Positions 37,702 to 49,314 of a stretch of DNA of 64,000 nucleotides are shown here, one piece after another. Each line of letters starts with the position of its first letter. Position 1 is the stretch's first letter. The stretch covers positions 1-64,000 of the forward strand of contig NZ_SMGD01000018.1 in assembly GCF_004339545.1 (NCBI RefSeq), in the 5' to 3' direction. The stretch comes from Celerinatantimonas diazotrophica (GTDB lineage Bacteria; Pseudomonadota; Gammaproteobacteria; Enterobacterales; Celerinatantimonadaceae). The position numbers and the translations under genes were made by a program. The notes under the pieces are model-generated. The model ran no database searches, was not told where the DNA came from, and saw nothing but the letters and a program-made list of their open reading frames with translations.

Positions 37702-38616
37702 ATGATTAATAGCCCTCATGATGCATTTAGGACTTATTTAAGTATACCTGAACGAATGCCTCGTTATTTAGATAAACAACATTCTTATCAAGTCATTGAT
37801 AATATTTGCCAAATTAGTGAAGAAATTGATGTGTTTCTATTTGATGGCTACGGTGTTCTGAATGTTGGGAAAACAGCCATCAATGGTGCTGTGGAGCAAG
37901 TGAATAAATTAAGAGCAATGGGGAAGAAAGTATATGTTGTGACCAATGCTGCGACTCAGGATATGAAGGGCTTAGTCCAGAAGTATCAAAATTTTGGCTT
38001 TAACTTTGAATGTGACCAAATTATCAATAGTCGAGAGGTCATGATGCAGGAGTTTCTCGCGCGCACGTCGCCTGAGCAAGGCTCAATTGGTGTGATTGTG
38101 CCTAAGCCATATTGTCGTGTCACAGCTGATTATGATGAGCGTTATCCAGAAGATGATTCTTTTTGGGATGCCGACCAGTTTTTGTTCTTAAGTGGTAATG
38201 GGTGGAATCAGCGTTTACAAGAACGTTGGGTTCAGGCACTGCAGGAGCGACCTCGTCCAATCTGGGTTGGGAATGCAGACTTAATTGCGCCACTTGAACA
38301 AGGGGTGTCTCATGAACCGGGAAGTTACACCTTAACGCTTGATGAACCGCTTTATTCTTGGGTAAATTGCTATGGTAAACCATACCGACCTATTTTTGAG
38401 CAGGTTTTAAGTTGTATTGCGCGAGATTATGGTGAAGTTGAGCCATCACAGGTGGCAATGATTGGCGATACTTTACATACGGATATTCTTGGGGGAGCCG
38501 CTATGGGGTTCAAAACGGTTTTGGTAACTGGATCTGGCTTTTTGCGAGATATGAATGTTCAAGAAAGTATCGAGCAAGCGCGGATATATCCAGACTATTG
38601 TTTAACGAGCATCTAA
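37702..38616 (+). CDS. HAD-superfamily subfamily IIA hydrolase
   Basis: The 304-aa protein resembles NagD-type HAD-IIA phosphatases. Motif I is FLFDGYGVLN (Asp about 48), motif II is VVTNAAT, and motif IV is MIGDTLHTDILGGAAMG. The general acid/base Asp normally two residues after the nucleophile is replaced by Tyr, as in the related DLWGV-type HAD subgroup, so ordinary phosphatase activity is uncertain. No clear ribosome site precedes the ATG. It is monocistronic and convergent with asnB. Confidence 0.75.
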   Translation: MINSPHDAFRTYLSIPERMPRYLDKQHSYQVIDNICQISEEIDVFLFDGYGVLNVGKTAINGAVEQVNKLRAMGKKVYVVTNAATQDMKGLVQKYQNFGFNFECDQIINSREVMMQEFLARTSPEQGSIGVIVPKPYCRVTADYDERYPEDDSFWDADQFLFLSGNGWNQRLQERWVQALQERPRPIWVGNADLIAPLEQGVSHEPGSYTLTLDEPLYSWVNCYGKPYRPIFEQVLSCIARDYGEVEPSQVAMIGDTLHTDILGGAAMGFKTVLVTGSGFLRDMNVQESIEQARIYPDYCLTSI

Positions 38617-38810
38617 GGTCGGGGTTGTTGAGCTTTTGTGGTAGAAGTGTTCAACATGAGCTTAAATGAATCCAAAAGGTCTTATCTGATAGAGGGGAGC
38701 GAGCGCTAAACGTGATTGTAGCTAATGACTACACGGCAAAAACGTTTCCTCGCCTAATTCGGTCTAAAGCTGCTGCAAAAACAAACACACTAACTGTTAT
38801 CTTCATTCAT

Positions 38811-38840
38811 AAAAAAGCCCACTTTATTCAGTGGGCTCTA
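38811..38840 (-). terminator. Terminator of asnB
   Basis: AGCCCACT (38816-38823) pairs with AGTGGGCT (38830-38837). Leftward it runs into six U residues. Confidence 0.8.
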
Positions 38841-38863
38841 TTCACTTGACTGGTTTAATAACC

Positions 38864-40534
38864 TTAGACATCGTAAGCTTCATTATGCACATTGGCAACA
38901 GCCCGGCCAGATGGGTCGGCATGTTGGGTAAAACTTTCATCCCAAGCCAATGCTTCAGGGGTCGAACAAGCAACCGATTTTCCCCATGGCACACATTCAG
39001 CTGCACTGTCGAGTGGAAAGTGCTCTTCGAAAATACTGCGATAGTAATAAGCTTCTTTCGTATCCGGAGTGTTGATAGGAAAACGGAATTCAGCTGTGTC
39101 CATCATCTGGTCAGTGACTTCGGTTTGCACAAATTCTTTTAAGCTGTCGATCCAAGAATAACCAACGCCATCAGAGAACTGTTCTTTTTGCCGCCAAGCA
39201 ACACTGTGTGGTAGGTAATCTTCAAATGCTTCACGCACAATATGTTTTTCAATTTTACCGTTGCCACACATTTTAGCGGCTGGATTCAAGCGCATTGCAA
39301 CATCCATGAACTCTTTATCAAGGAATGGCACGCGACCTTCAAGGCCCCAAGCAGCCAAGGCTTTGTTTGCTCGTAAACAGTCAAATAAATGCAGTTTTGA
39401 CAATTTACGGACTGTTTCTTCATGGAACTCTTTTGCATTTGGTGCTTTGTGGAAATAGAGATAACCACCAAATAATTCATCCGAACCTTCGCCTGAAAGT
39501 ACCATTTTGATTCCCATTGCTTTGATTTTACGGGCCATCAGATACATTGGGGTTGAAGCACGAATCGTTGTGACATCATACGTTTCAAGATGATAAATGA
39601 CATCTCGCAGAGCATCTAAGCCATCTTGAACCGTAAAGTGAATTTCATGATGAACGGTACCCAGAGAATCAGCGACTTCTTTAGCGGCTTTTAAATCGGG
39701 TGAACCTTCCAAGCCAACGGCAAAAGAGTGTAGCTGTGGCCACCAAGCCGCTGAAGCATCGTTATCTTCGATACGCCGATCCGCAAAACGTTTGGTAATT
39801 GCAGAGATAACTGATGAATCCAGACCACCTGAAAGTAACACCCCATAAGGTACGTCACTCATTAATTGCCGTTTAACTGCTGCTTCTAATGCGTCGCGTA
39901 ATTCTTCAACAGAGGCTGGGTTGTCTTTGACATTGTCATATTCTTCCCAATCACGCTGGTAGTAACGAACTAATTGCCCATCTTTACTATCTAAAAAATG
40001 CCCAGGAGGGAATTCGCGAACTGTTTTGCAAATGGGTGTCAGAGCTTTTAACTCTGAGGCTGCATAGAAGTTACCGTTTTCGTCATAACCAGTATATAGC
40101 GGGATAATTCCCATATGGTCACGACCAATCAAATACCGATCTTGTTCCTCGTCATAAAGAATAAATGCAAAGATGCCATTTAGTTCATCTAAAAAGGCAT
40201 TTCCTTTTTCCTTATAAAGAGCCAAGATGATTTCACAATCAGATTCGGTTAAGAAGTTGTAATTGCAATTGAGATTAGCGCGCAACTGTTTGTGATTGTA
40301 GATTTCACCATTCACCGCCAGAACATTAGTTTTTTGTTCATTATATAGCGGTTGAGCTCCATTATTTACATCGACGATTGCCAATCGTTCGTGAGCTAGA
40401 ATTGCGTGGTCTGAGGTGTAAATCCCCGACCAATCTGGACCGCGGTGACGCAGCCGTTTTGACATTTCCAGAGCAACTTTTCGAAGCTCCGAGACATCAG
40501 TCTTAATGTCAAGCACGCCAAAAATTGAACACAT
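38864..40534 (-). CDS. asnB: Asparagine synthetase B (glutamine-hydrolysing)
   Basis: The 556-aa enzyme makes asparagine from aspartate, ATP and glutamine. Cys2 (MCSIFGV) is the glutaminase nucleophile, exposed after Met removal. The N-terminal domain has RHRGPDWSG and VNGEIYNH. The synthetase domain has the PP-loop LLSGGLDSSV near 231 and LSGEGSDELFGGY. GGGAAA precedes the ATG. The length equals E. coli AsnB (554). It is monocistronic. Confidence 0.94.
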   Translation of the reverse strand: MCSIFGVLDIKTDVSELRKVALEMSKRLRHRGPDWSGIYTSDHAILAHERLAIVDVNNGAQPLYNEQKTNVLAVNGEIYNHKQLRANLNCNYNFLTESDCEIILALYKEKGNAFLDELNGIFAFILYDEEQDRYLIGRDHMGIIPLYTGYDENGNFYAASELKALTPICKTVREFPPGHFLDSKDGQLVRYYQRDWEEYDNVKDNPASVEELRDALEAAVKRQLMSDVPYGVLLSGGLDSSVISAITKRFADRRIEDNDASAAWWPQLHSFAVGLEGSPDLKAAKEVADSLGTVHHEIHFTVQDGLDALRDVIYHLETYDVTTIRASTPMYLMARKIKAMGIKMVLSGEGSDELFGGYLYFHKAPNAKEFHEETVRKLSKLHLFDCLRANKALAAWGLEGRVPFLDKEFMDVAMRLNPAAKMCGNGKIEKHIVREAFEDYLPHSVAWRQKEQFSDGVGYSWIDSLKEFVQTEVTDQMMDTAEFRFPINTPDTKEAYYYRSIFEEHFPLDSAAECVPWGKSVACSTPEALAWDESFTQHADPSGRAVANVHNEAYDV

Positions 40535-40714
40535 ATTTTTCCCTTCGTTTTTTATCTCAATTAAACAACTATCCCATATAGGGATAACCGATCATTCCAA
40601 TGTGCCAATATCAGCAAATATTGCAAGTGGTTATTCACTATTTTCTGTAAAATTTTATTTTCTTGGTCGTCAATAGTTGTTTCTGCTGTTTTATGAGGGA
40701 CTTGGAGTGAAAAA

Positions 40715-42313
40715 TTAACGTTTCCCATCCGTCCAGTTCACGGCATCATAGATATGTTGCGCAAACCCGAGGCCTGCTTCTTCATATAAATTAACGACAT
40801 GATTAACGCCCAGCTCTTTTAAGGCATCTTCATCATCTTCAAACCGACAGATAGCAGCGATCTCACCGGCATAATCTCGTCGGTGTAACTGGGTAACCGC
40901 ATATTCATTCCCGTTATGATGCGGCATGGTTAAAAGCACCAATTTAACGGATTTACTTAATACTAATTTCTCCCAAAAATCGGAGTCGGTTGCATCACCT
41001 TGGATAACCACTCGATTGGCTTCCATATGTGATTGAACCTTTGTCAAATCAGTATCAATGCCAATGACTTTCCCTGGGTAGTGTTGGCTCATCAGTTCAT
41101 ATGCTCCAGAGCCAATGCGTCCCATCCCTAGAATAACGATCTCCATATTTCCCAATTCGATTGGTAAGTCATCTAAGTGCAGCCGATTACGCTGTAATCG
41201 ACACAACCTGTTTTGGACGCGACGATAGATATGATCGGCTTTTTGGTTGAGCGGGGCACTAATAATAAAACTGAGACTGAGAGCGATTGCCAAAATAGCC
41301 AGCCAGGAGCCGTCGAGTATATTACTTTGAACAGCTATCGCTGAAACAATTAAGCCAAATTCACTGTAGTTCGCTAAGCTTAGTGTGCCCATCCAAGCAG
41401 TCCGAGCGCGAAGTCGAAAAACTAACATTAAAAGCAGATAAAGAGCGGCTTTCAAAGGCACCAATAAGGTAATTAAAATTGCAATGAATAAGCTTTCCAT
41501 TGTGGGGAAATAATGCATGCCAATGGAAAGGAAAAAGGCGACTAAAAATAGTTCCTTAAATGCAAACAAATCACGGCCTAAATTGTTGGCTTGTGGTGTT
41601 CCAGCTAATAACATTCCTATTAATAATGCACCTAAGTCAGGCTTAATATGAACGCTATCAAACCATGCATATCCGACAACAAACGCCATACAAAAACCAA
41701 CTAATAGCTGCACTTCACCATGACCTGCACGGTTGAGAAGTCGCAGTAAAAGAGGGCGTAGAGGGATCAGCGTCAATAGCGATAAAGCCCATAGTGAGGG
41801 GATTTTACCAGAGCTAGCACTTAAGTAAATCACGGCAAAAAGGTCCTGCATAACCAATATACCAATGGCAACGCGGCCGTATAATGACTGCAGTTCACTT
41901 TTATCCTGTAAAACTTTTACGGCAAAAACGGTACTAGAAAAGCTTAACGCAAATGCGAGGAGCATCAACGCCTCGTTTGAAAGTACTTTTAGCTGAGTGA
42001 TGGACAACCACTTAAACACACTAAAAATGGCTAGAAATAACATTCCATTAAAGATTAAATGCAAGAAAGCCGTGCCATAAACTTCCCGTCGTAACAGTGT
42101 TCGGACATCCAGTTTTAAACCGATTGAGAACAACAGTAATGTCACACCTAAATTCGCGATAGTATCGATTACCGGTGCCTGATGAATACCTAAGAGGTGC
42201 AAAACGAATCCAGCGACTAAAAAACCCAATAAGGGGGGGAGTTTAACCAACTGGAAAATAAATCCTGAGCAAGCTGCTGCCACTAAGATGACGATGTAGT
42301 CCATAGTGTTCAT
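40715..42313 (-). CDS. Kef-type monovalent cation:proton antiporter with RCK domain
   Basis: The 532-aa protein has a CPA2 membrane domain of about 12 helices (residues 5-370; LLLFSIGLKLD and ALSFSSTVFAVKVL are family marks) and a C-terminal TrkA-N/RCK Rossmann domain (about 393-510, VILGMGRIGSGAYELM). It resembles KefB/KefC/YbaL but is shorter, with no separate regulatory subunit nearby. It probably exchanges K+ or Na+ for H+. The ATG with AAGGA 9 bp upstream is chosen over a TTG three codons earlier. Confidence 0.83.
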   Translation of the reverse strand: MNTMDYIVILVAAACSGFIFQLVKLPPLLGFLVAGFVLHLLGIHQAPVIDTIANLGVTLLLFSIGLKLDVRTLLRREVYGTAFLHLIFNGMLFLAIFSVFKWLSITQLKVLSNEALMLLAFALSFSSTVFAVKVLQDKSELQSLYGRVAIGILVMQDLFAVIYLSASSGKIPSLWALSLLTLIPLRPLLLRLLNRAGHGEVQLLVGFCMAFVVGYAWFDSVHIKPDLGALLIGMLLAGTPQANNLGRDLFAFKELFLVAFFLSIGMHYFPTMESLFIAILITLLVPLKAALYLLLMLVFRLRARTAWMGTLSLANYSEFGLIVSAIAVQSNILDGSWLAILAIALSLSFIISAPLNQKADHIYRRVQNRLCRLQRNRLHLDDLPIELGNMEIVILGMGRIGSGAYELMSQHYPGKVIGIDTDLTKVQSHMEANRVVIQGDATDSDFWEKLVLSKSVKLVLLTMPHHNGNEYAVTQLHRRDYAGEIAAICRFEDDEDALKELGVNHVVNLYEEAGLGFAQHIYDAVNWTDGKR

Positions 42314-42502
42314 CGACAACAATCCTTGAGCATATGTGTCCTTTGTGTGTAGCGTACATAGTATGAGTTAACAGAAGAGAGCCATTAGGCTGAAATATCT
42401 AAACTATAAGTTCTGCCAAAGCAAAAAATCCATGTTATCTCGCAACTTATCGAATAAAGCATAGCACTTGGTTTATAATTCGCCCAGCTTTTGCGCTGTG
42501 AG

Positions 42503-43189
42503 TCAGCCTCGGTTGACGTTGCCTGCTAAGCATTGACTTCGAAAGTCACGAGCCAGGCGTAGAAATTTTTCGGGGGATTGCTCTACAATACTTTGATCAA
42601 TCAATAAGTCGTAGCCAGTCATCTGGCGCATATTGGCCATTCGATTGGCAAACATTGCTTTTAGACCATGATATGTTTCGCCTGAATGAGTATGGTAATA
42701 ATCGTCTTCTAACAGGTGATCACTCGGGCAAGAGCCTGTTGGACACTCTTGTCGAAGTGCTGCAAATAGGGCACTGCGCTGTTCAGTGAGAAGGTGTGCG
42801 CATAATCGTGGTGAGAGGGTATTTAAGAGAAACTGCTCATCTCTAAGCCGGATGCCAATATAATTTAGCTCTATCCGTTCAAATCCGCGCCCGACTGACG
42901 GTATTCCAAAACGTTCAATTTGCTCCCATGGCAGAGCCCAACCTCCATAACGGTGATGAAATTGGAGATGATCGTGGCATAACACTAAGCCAAATTGAGG
43001 CTGGGCTGATTTACTCAGGCCGATACGAATGCCTAAGTAGGCGAGGATAATCCCAAATGCAGCAATAAAGCTGACTGCAATATTGGGAATATACAAAATA
43101 CCGACACTTATAATGGCTAGTGCGATGCCAATGTAGATACAGCTTTTAGCGTTTCGTCGAGAACTTGAAGAAAGTTTAATAGTATCCAT
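42503..43189 (-). CDS. DUF2982-type membrane protein
   Basis: The 228-aa product has two N-terminal hydrophobic segments (about 17-57) and then a soluble domain with LVLCHDHLQFHHRYGGWALPW and IPSVGRGFERIELNYIGIRL, as in DUF2982 proteins of Vibrio and Shewanella. Function unknown. It stands between roxA and the antiporter on the same strand; the weak ribosome site makes the start less certain. Confidence 0.7.
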   Translation of the reverse strand: MDTIKLSSSSRRNAKSCIYIGIALAIISVGILYIPNIAVSFIAAFGIILAYLGIRIGLSKSAQPQFGLVLCHDHLQFHHRYGGWALPWEQIERFGIPSVGRGFERIELNYIGIRLRDEQFLLNTLSPRLCAHLLTEQRSALFAALRQECPTGSCPSDHLLEDDYYHTHSGETYHGLKAMFANRMANMRQMTGYDLLIDQSIVEQSPEKFLRLARDFRSQCLAGNVNRG

Positions 43190-43271
43190 ATCTGAGCCAT
43201 GCTATAGACTACTAACTGTTAATAGTATGTTGCTTAGCTTAGATAAATGCAACTTCCCTAAATCGCCATGG

Positions 43272-44399
43272 CTATAACCAATACCAGAAGCCTCGGTTAA
43301 CCCACTGTGTCAGTTGAGTGACAAAGCCATGATCGCCCAGCGCTTTATTGAGTAAGTTAAAATTCAGCTGGTTTTGATTGGCCAAATGCTGATAGCCTGT
43401 AAAATCACCGTCAAATGGGTAGGCCTCACCATCGATAAATAACTCGCTTAATCCTTGCAGATAAATAACTTTGAGTCCTTCAACTCGATGCAATATTGCG
43501 CCTTGCTCTAGGTGCTTAATTAACGCTTCAGTTGTGAATCGTTCGTCTTCTTGAAGCGGTAAAATATCGATATCTCGACGAGTCTGCGAGAAAAACCGGC
43601 CAAAAAAATCGCGCATCTGACGGTTATCATTCAATAGGTTTTGCATTAATCCCAGCAGTTTTTGCTGTTGATGACGGGTGATCTCTCCCCAAGCATGGCC
43701 AGCAACAAGTTCTGGGTCATTGTAACGGGTAAACGGTTGGCTTTGATCGAGCAGGTGGTCTGCAAAGGCACTAAAAAGCTCTTTTTGATCGGGGGCGCGA
43801 AAGCCAATGGAATAACTCAGTGAATTATCTAGAGAGACACCGTTATGTGGACATCCGGGTGGAATATATAAAACATCACCACTTGATAACTCTTCATCGA
43901 TAGCAGGTTCAAATGGGTCACACTGTTTCAGTCCAGCTTCGTTGGCAAATTCTCTAAGATTTTGCCGCTCACCTACTTGCCAGTGGCGCTGTCCTTGTCC
44001 TTGAATAATGAATACCCCATATTGATCAATATGAGGTCCTACGCCGCCCTTTGAGGTTGCAAAACTAATCATCAAGTCATCGAAGCGCCAGTTGGGGAGA
44101 AAGTGGAAAAGTTCTGCTAACTTCGCGCAACTATCATGCCAGTGGTTGGTTGCTTGAACTAACAGGGAACTGGCTGGTTGTTCTAATTCGTCAAATTGTT
44201 CAAATGGACCAAACTGCACTTGCCAGTGGTTATCTCGAACAGTAACCAATCGCGACTGCAGTTCTTCTTCCATCGCTAACCCTGCAAGTTCTTCAACGCT
44301 CAGTGGATCAATAAAGTCGGTAATCCCCTGGCGAATTAACAGAGGTTTACGTTGCCAGTAATCCACCATAAAGTGGTTGATATCAAAATTAAGCTTCAT
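43272..44399 (-). CDS. roxA: Ribosomal protein uL16 arginine hydroxylase (RoxA/YcfD)
   Basis: The 375-aa JmjC-type oxygenase has the iron triad HxD in GPHIDQYGVF (about 120-126) and His in PPGCPHNGVS (about 190), plus the C-terminal winged-helix domain. YcfD hydroxylates an arginine of ribosomal protein L16 using 2-oxoglutarate and O2. It follows purB closely; in E. coli ycfD lies in a related but different context. The DxxGVF loop and YYWQRKPLLIRQ-like start support the assignment. Confidence 0.87.
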   Translation of the reverse strand: MKLNFDINHFMVDYWQRKPLLIRQGITDFIDPLSVEELAGLAMEEELQSRLVTVRDNHWQVQFGPFEQFDELEQPASSLLVQATNHWHDSCAKLAELFHFLPNWRFDDLMISFATSKGGVGPHIDQYGVFIIQGQGQRHWQVGERQNLREFANEAGLKQCDPFEPAIDEELSSGDVLYIPPGCPHNGVSLDNSLSYSIGFRAPDQKELFSAFADHLLDQSQPFTRYNDPELVAGHAWGEITRHQQQKLLGLMQNLLNDNRQMRDFFGRFFSQTRRDIDILPLQEDERFTTEALIKHLEQGAILHRVEGLKVIYLQGLSELFIDGEAYPFDGDFTGYQHLANQNQLNFNLLNKALGDHGFVTQLTQWVNRGFWYWL

Positions 44400-44423
44400 T
44401 CCGTCTCACTACAATTAAAGGCG

Positions 44424-44453
44424 AAAAAGCCACAGTATTTACACTGTGGCTGT
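44424..44453 (-). terminator. Terminator or attenuator between purB and roxA
   Basis: AGCCACAGT (44428-44436) pairs with ACTGTGGCT (44443-44451). Leftward it is followed by TTTTTCG. Some read-through into roxA is likely because only 58 bp separate the genes. Confidence 0.7.
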
Positions 44454-44457
44454 TAGA

Positions 44458-45828
<1,371 letters not shown>

Positions 45829-45849
45829 TTATCTCCTGGTTTTCATTTT

Positions 45850-46473
45850 TTAGAGTGTCGATAGACATTGCTCTACCTGGGTGAGTAGCTTACTTCGTTG
45901 GAAGATCAGCTGTAGTCGTTTACCTCCGACCTGCTGCCAGAGTATCGCGGCGCGGATCCCAGCTAAGAGGATCGCCCGTACTCGATTCTGGTTTGCAGGC
46001 TGCTGCAGTAAACTGCGATCGCCAGTCACCTGAATACGGCTTCCTAGCGGACTTATTATATCACTATAGATGGCCGCTAAACTGGCCTGAATTTGTTCAT
46101 CAGTGATGGCAAAATGGGTAAGTTGGCGCTTCACTTGGGAAATGCGCTCGGCAAGCATGGCTTGCATATCTGCGCGTTTATTAAGTCGTCTCGCCAAAGA
46201 GAGCAGTCCAACGATATAACGGGTCACTTCAGGATCGCGTAGCTCATTGCGATGCCCCATTTGCGCTTTGACCGTTTCTAGACCTATGGTTAGATTTCTT
46301 AAAGAACCATACACGGATTCCGTATCAGGCGGATCGGTCTGTAAAATACTTTTCAGTGAAGCTTCCCAACAACTGGTTTCAACTGATTGTCCTCGGGCGA
46401 TTTGCTGAACAATTCGGCAGGCTTGACAAATCCCAGCGAAACCAATTACTTGTTCCTCTAACGTATGTGTCAT
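45850..46473 (-). CDS. hflD: HflD, lysogenisation regulator family
   Basis: The 207-aa helical protein matches HflD (E. coli 213 aa). It begins [23 protein letters not shown] and contains [20 protein letters not shown]-like [12 protein letters not shown]. In E. coli it is a peripheral membrane protein that binds phage lambda CII; its normal role is unclear. The start overlaps the mnmA stop (ATGA), and purB follows by 24 bp. Confidence 0.88.
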   Translation of the reverse strand: MTHTLEEQVIGFAGICQACRIVQQIARGQSVETSCWEASLKSILQTDPPDTESVYGSLRNLTIGLETVKAQMGHRNELRDPEVTRYIVGLLSLARRLNKRADMQAMLAERISQVKRQLTHFAITDEQIQASLAAIYSDIISPLGSRIQVTGDRSLLQQPANQNRVRAILLAGIRAAILWQQVGGKRLQLIFQRSKLLTQVEQCLSTL

Positions 46474-47582
46474 AGTTGCCTCTGGGCGTAACGTTTCTCA
46501 ATAATCCCGCCACCAAGACATTCTTCACTGTCGTAAAATACCGCCGACTGACCAGGGGTAACTGCTATCTGGTAGCTATCAAATTCAACAAGTAGGGTGT
46601 CATTATCGACAGGAACGATTTTACAGGGGATATCCTGCTGTCGATAGCGTGTTTTAACGACTGCGCGGAATGGTTCCAAACGCGGCTGACGATCGACCCA
46701 ATGCAACTGTTTCACCTGCATCGCCATTGAGCGAAGTCGCGGGTGGTCATGGCCTTGTCCAACAATCAAAGCATTACGCTCAACGTCTTTATCAACGACA
46801 TACCAAGGTTCTTCACCGGCATCTTTACGACCGCCAATATGTAACCCTTTTCGTTGACCCAAAGTATGGTACATCAGCCCCTGATGCTCACCGATGACTT
46901 CACCATCAGCCGTTTCAATTTTGCCAGGGCGAGCAGGCAGATAACGTTTTAAAAACTCAGTAAATTTGCGCTCACCAATGAAACAGATCCCAGTTGAATC
47001 TTTTTTATCTGCCGTCACCAGATCTTGTTCTTCGGCAATTTTCCGCACTTGCGGTTTTTCTAGTTCGCCGACTGGAAATAGCGTCTGGGCCATATGTTGT
47101 TCGCTTAATGTGTACAAAAAATAGCTTTGATCTTTGTTCTTATCCAACCCTCGCAACATTTTCCAATGACCATCGATAAAACCATTGCGGACATAATGAC
47201 CTGTTGCGATGTAATCTGCACCCAGTTCTTCGGCAGCAAATTCTAAAAAAGCCTTGAACTTAATTTCCTTGTTACACATGATATCTGGGTTCGGTGTGCG
47301 ACCAGCTTGATATTCAGCTAAGAAATGCTCAAAAACGTTATCCCAGTATTCTGCGGCAAAATTAACGGTATGTAATTCGATGCCGAGTTTGTCACAAACC
47401 GCTTGAGCATCAGCTAAATCACTGGCGGCAGAACAGTAGTCAGTCCCATCATCTTCTTCCCAGTTCTTCATAAACAAGCCTTCAACCTGATAGCCTTGTT
47501 CACGTAATAGGTAAGCTGAAACGGATGAATCGACTCCGCCGGACATGCCGACAATTACTTTTTTGCTGCTATTCTTGCTCAT
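46470..47582 (-). CDS. mnmA: tRNA 2-thiouridylase MnmA
   Basis: The 370-aa enzyme makes 2-thiouridine at the wobble position 34 of tRNA-Lys, Glu and Gln. The PP-loop [15 protein letters not shown] is at 12-26. The catalytic cysteines fit [12 protein letters not shown] (about 102) and [13 protein letters not shown] (about 199). It is the first gene of the mnmA-hflD-purB operon, with a four-base overlap with hflD. Confidence 0.94.
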   Translation of the reverse strand: MSKNSSKKVIVGMSGGVDSSVSAYLLREQGYQVEGLFMKNWEEDDGTDYCSAASDLADAQAVCDKLGIELHTVNFAAEYWDNVFEHFLAEYQAGRTPNPDIMCNKEIKFKAFLEFAAEELGADYIATGHYVRNGFIDGHWKMLRGLDKNKDQSYFLYTLSEQHMAQTLFPVGELEKPQVRKIAEEQDLVTADKKDSTGICFIGERKFTEFLKRYLPARPGKIETADGEVIGEHQGLMYHTLGQRKGLHIGGRKDAGEEPWYVVDKDVERNALIVGQGHDHPRLRSMAMQVKQLHWVDRQPRLEPFRAVVKTRYRQQDIPCKIVPVDNDTLLVEFDSYQIAVTPGQSAVFYDSEECLGGGIIEKRYAQRQL

Positions 47583-47639
47583 GCTGACTCAATACTAAAA
47601 ATTTGCTCGCTATTCTAGCAGATGAGACTGGAGCGATCA

Positions 47640-48332
47640 CTATAAAGGGGGGCGTTTACGGTGTTTTCTTGGTGCTTGGGAAGGTTGTTTTATGAGTTTA
47701 GCAATAGCCGCATCATTGCTGATGTCTGTACTTTGTCCAGGGGCAAGTTGGCCTATATTCCAAGGACCGATGGCTGCTCGAATCAAACGTAACGTAGGAT
47801 GTCCGGTTGCTGCGGTCATTCTTCTGACTTGTCGGTTTTTACCTTCCTTAATCACTAACTCTATCCAGGTTGTCGCAATATTCGCTCGATAACGGATCGG
47901 TGGATTGCGCGCCCATATCTGGGGTTCGGAAATGATTCTTGCTTTGGCTGGGCGGGTTTTACCATCCTTTAGCTCAATACCATCACGAAGTTGCTTAAGT
48001 GCTTGTTCATCGGGTTCGCCTTCGACTTGCACCCAGTATGTTTTTGCCATTTTTTGTTTAGGATTCGCAAGCTGATGAATCAATTGCCCATTGTTGGTTA
48101 AAATTAACAAACCTTCACTGTCCCGATCGAGTCGTCCTGCAGCATAAATATCTGGAATATGAATGTAGTCAGCTAATGTTTTGCGATTATCACTGTCGGA
48201 GAATTGGCAAAGTACCATATAAGGTTTATTGAGCATAACCACCCGGGTTACAGACGGTGATACGCTGGAAGTCGTACGACGGCTCTTTGGGGCGTTCTGC
48301 ATTTTATTGTGCGATAGATTTGTTTTTTTCAT
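47640..48332 (-). CDS. rluE: 23S rRNA pseudouridine synthase RluE
   Basis: The 230-aa protein is an RsuA-family synthase without the S4 domain, as expected of RluE. Catalytic Asp lies in AAGRLDRDSEGLLILTN (about 71). It has MAKTYWVQVEGEP and the EGKNRQVRRMTAATGHPTLRL block. It converts U2457 of 23S rRNA (E. coli numbering). The N-terminal 28 residues are a basic Ser/Thr-rich extension, and the C-terminus is also basic (RKHRKRPPL). Confidence 0.87.
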   Translation of the reverse strand: MKKTNLSHNKMQNAPKSRRTTSSVSPSVTRVVMLNKPYMVLCQFSDSDNRKTLADYIHIPDIYAAGRLDRDSEGLLILTNNGQLIHQLANPKQKMAKTYWVQVEGEPDEQALKQLRDGIELKDGKTRPAKARIISEPQIWARNPPIRYRANIATTWIELVIKEGKNRQVRRMTAATGHPTLRLIRAAIGPWNIGQLAPGQSTDISNDAAIAKLIKQPSQAPRKHRKRPPL

Positions 48333-48473
48333 GACCTAATGATAGCAAAAAACGTCATAAAATATGTAGTTATGCTACAAAATCAAGTTCCACAATTGCT
48401 CGATGATTAGGGGGAGCAGGGCGATATGCGGCATGATTAGTGTTAGAAATATTATTGTGGCAGAGATAAAAAT

Positions 48474-48506
48474 AAAGCGGACCAGCTATAAAATGATCCG
48501 CTTTAA
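48474..48506 (-). terminator. Terminator of cspD
   Basis: AAAGCGGA (48474-48481) pairs with TCCGCTTT (48497-48504). Leftward it is followed by ATTTTTATC. Confidence 0.7.
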
Positions 48507-48530
48507 TTATCAGCGACGTAATACGTCCAA

Positions 48531-48746
48531 TTATTTTGTGCTGTCGTCAAACACAATACTCGTTGCGTGGTTACCTTTCGGCCCTTTTTGCATTTCGAAT
48601 TGAACGTGCTGACCGGCTTTAAGGGTCCGATACCCGTCCATCTGGATGGTTGAGTAATGAGCGAAAATATCTTCGCCCCCCTGATCAGGGCAAATGAACC
48701 CAAATCCTTTGGCATTGTTAAACCATTTTACTGTTCCGGTTGGCAT
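48531..48746 (-). CDS. cspD: Cold-shock-like protein CspD
   Basis: The 71-aa protein has the single cold-shock domain with RNP1 (KGFGFICP) and RNP2 (DIFAHY). Length, GGEDIFAHYSTI and position opposite clpS match CspD, a stationary-phase single-stranded DNA-binding inhibitor of replication in E. coli. A strong ribosome site (GGGAT) precedes the ATG. Confidence 0.9.
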   Translation of the reverse strand: MPTGTVKWFNNAKGFGFICPDQGGEDIFAHYSTIQMDGYRTLKAGQHVQFEMQKGPKGNHATSIVFDDSTK

Positions 48747-48954
48747 ACGACATATCCCTATTTATTTGTGTTTTTACCAATGAACCACCATCATATCTAG
48801 GACAACTTAAAATATAGATACGATTTACTATGGCAATTTTACAATCTAGTAAAAATGTTCCATCAGTCAAGAAGCAATTTTCAATTCTGCTGGTGTTGTC
48901 ATTTTAAAGTCGTTAATGTGGTAGATATATTTCATTGAGGCTATAGTTTGAAAT

Positions 48955-49275
48955 ATGGGTAATCAGCCGAACTGGACTGATTTTGAGGAATTAATCCAGA
49001 CAGATAGTAAAACCAAACTTCAGCCACCATCTTTGTATAAAGTGGTGCTAAATAATGATGACTATACACCTATGGAGTTTGTGGTTGAGGTTTTGCAGAA
49101 ATTTTTTAATATGGACTTAGAAAAAGCAACACAAGTGATGTTAACGGTTCATTATCGGGGTAAAGGCGTATGTGGAGTTTTCACAGCGGAAGTTGCCGAA
49201 GCAAAGGTTGTCCAAGTTAATCAATATGCGAAAGAATTTGAACATCCCTTGTTATGTACGATGGAGAAAGCCTAA
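48955..49275 (+). CDS. clpS: ClpS, N-degron adaptor
   Basis: The 106-aa adaptor has the core [20 protein letters not shown] (about 39-58), whose NDD and Met residues line the pocket for N-terminal Leu/Phe/Trp/Tyr, and [18 protein letters not shown] for ClpA contact. It hands N-degron proteins to ClpAP. It is 39 bp upstream of clpA and divergent from cspD across about 208 bp. Confidence 0.93.
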   Translation: MGNQPNWTDFEELIQTDSKTKLQPPSLYKVVLNNDDYTPMEFVVEVLQKFFNMDLEKATQVMLTVHYRGKGVCGVFTAEVAEAKVVQVNQYAKEFEHPLLCTMEKA

Positions 49276-49314
49276 TCAAATCAATGATGTAGGGCCGTTT
49301 TGCAGGAGTCAGCT

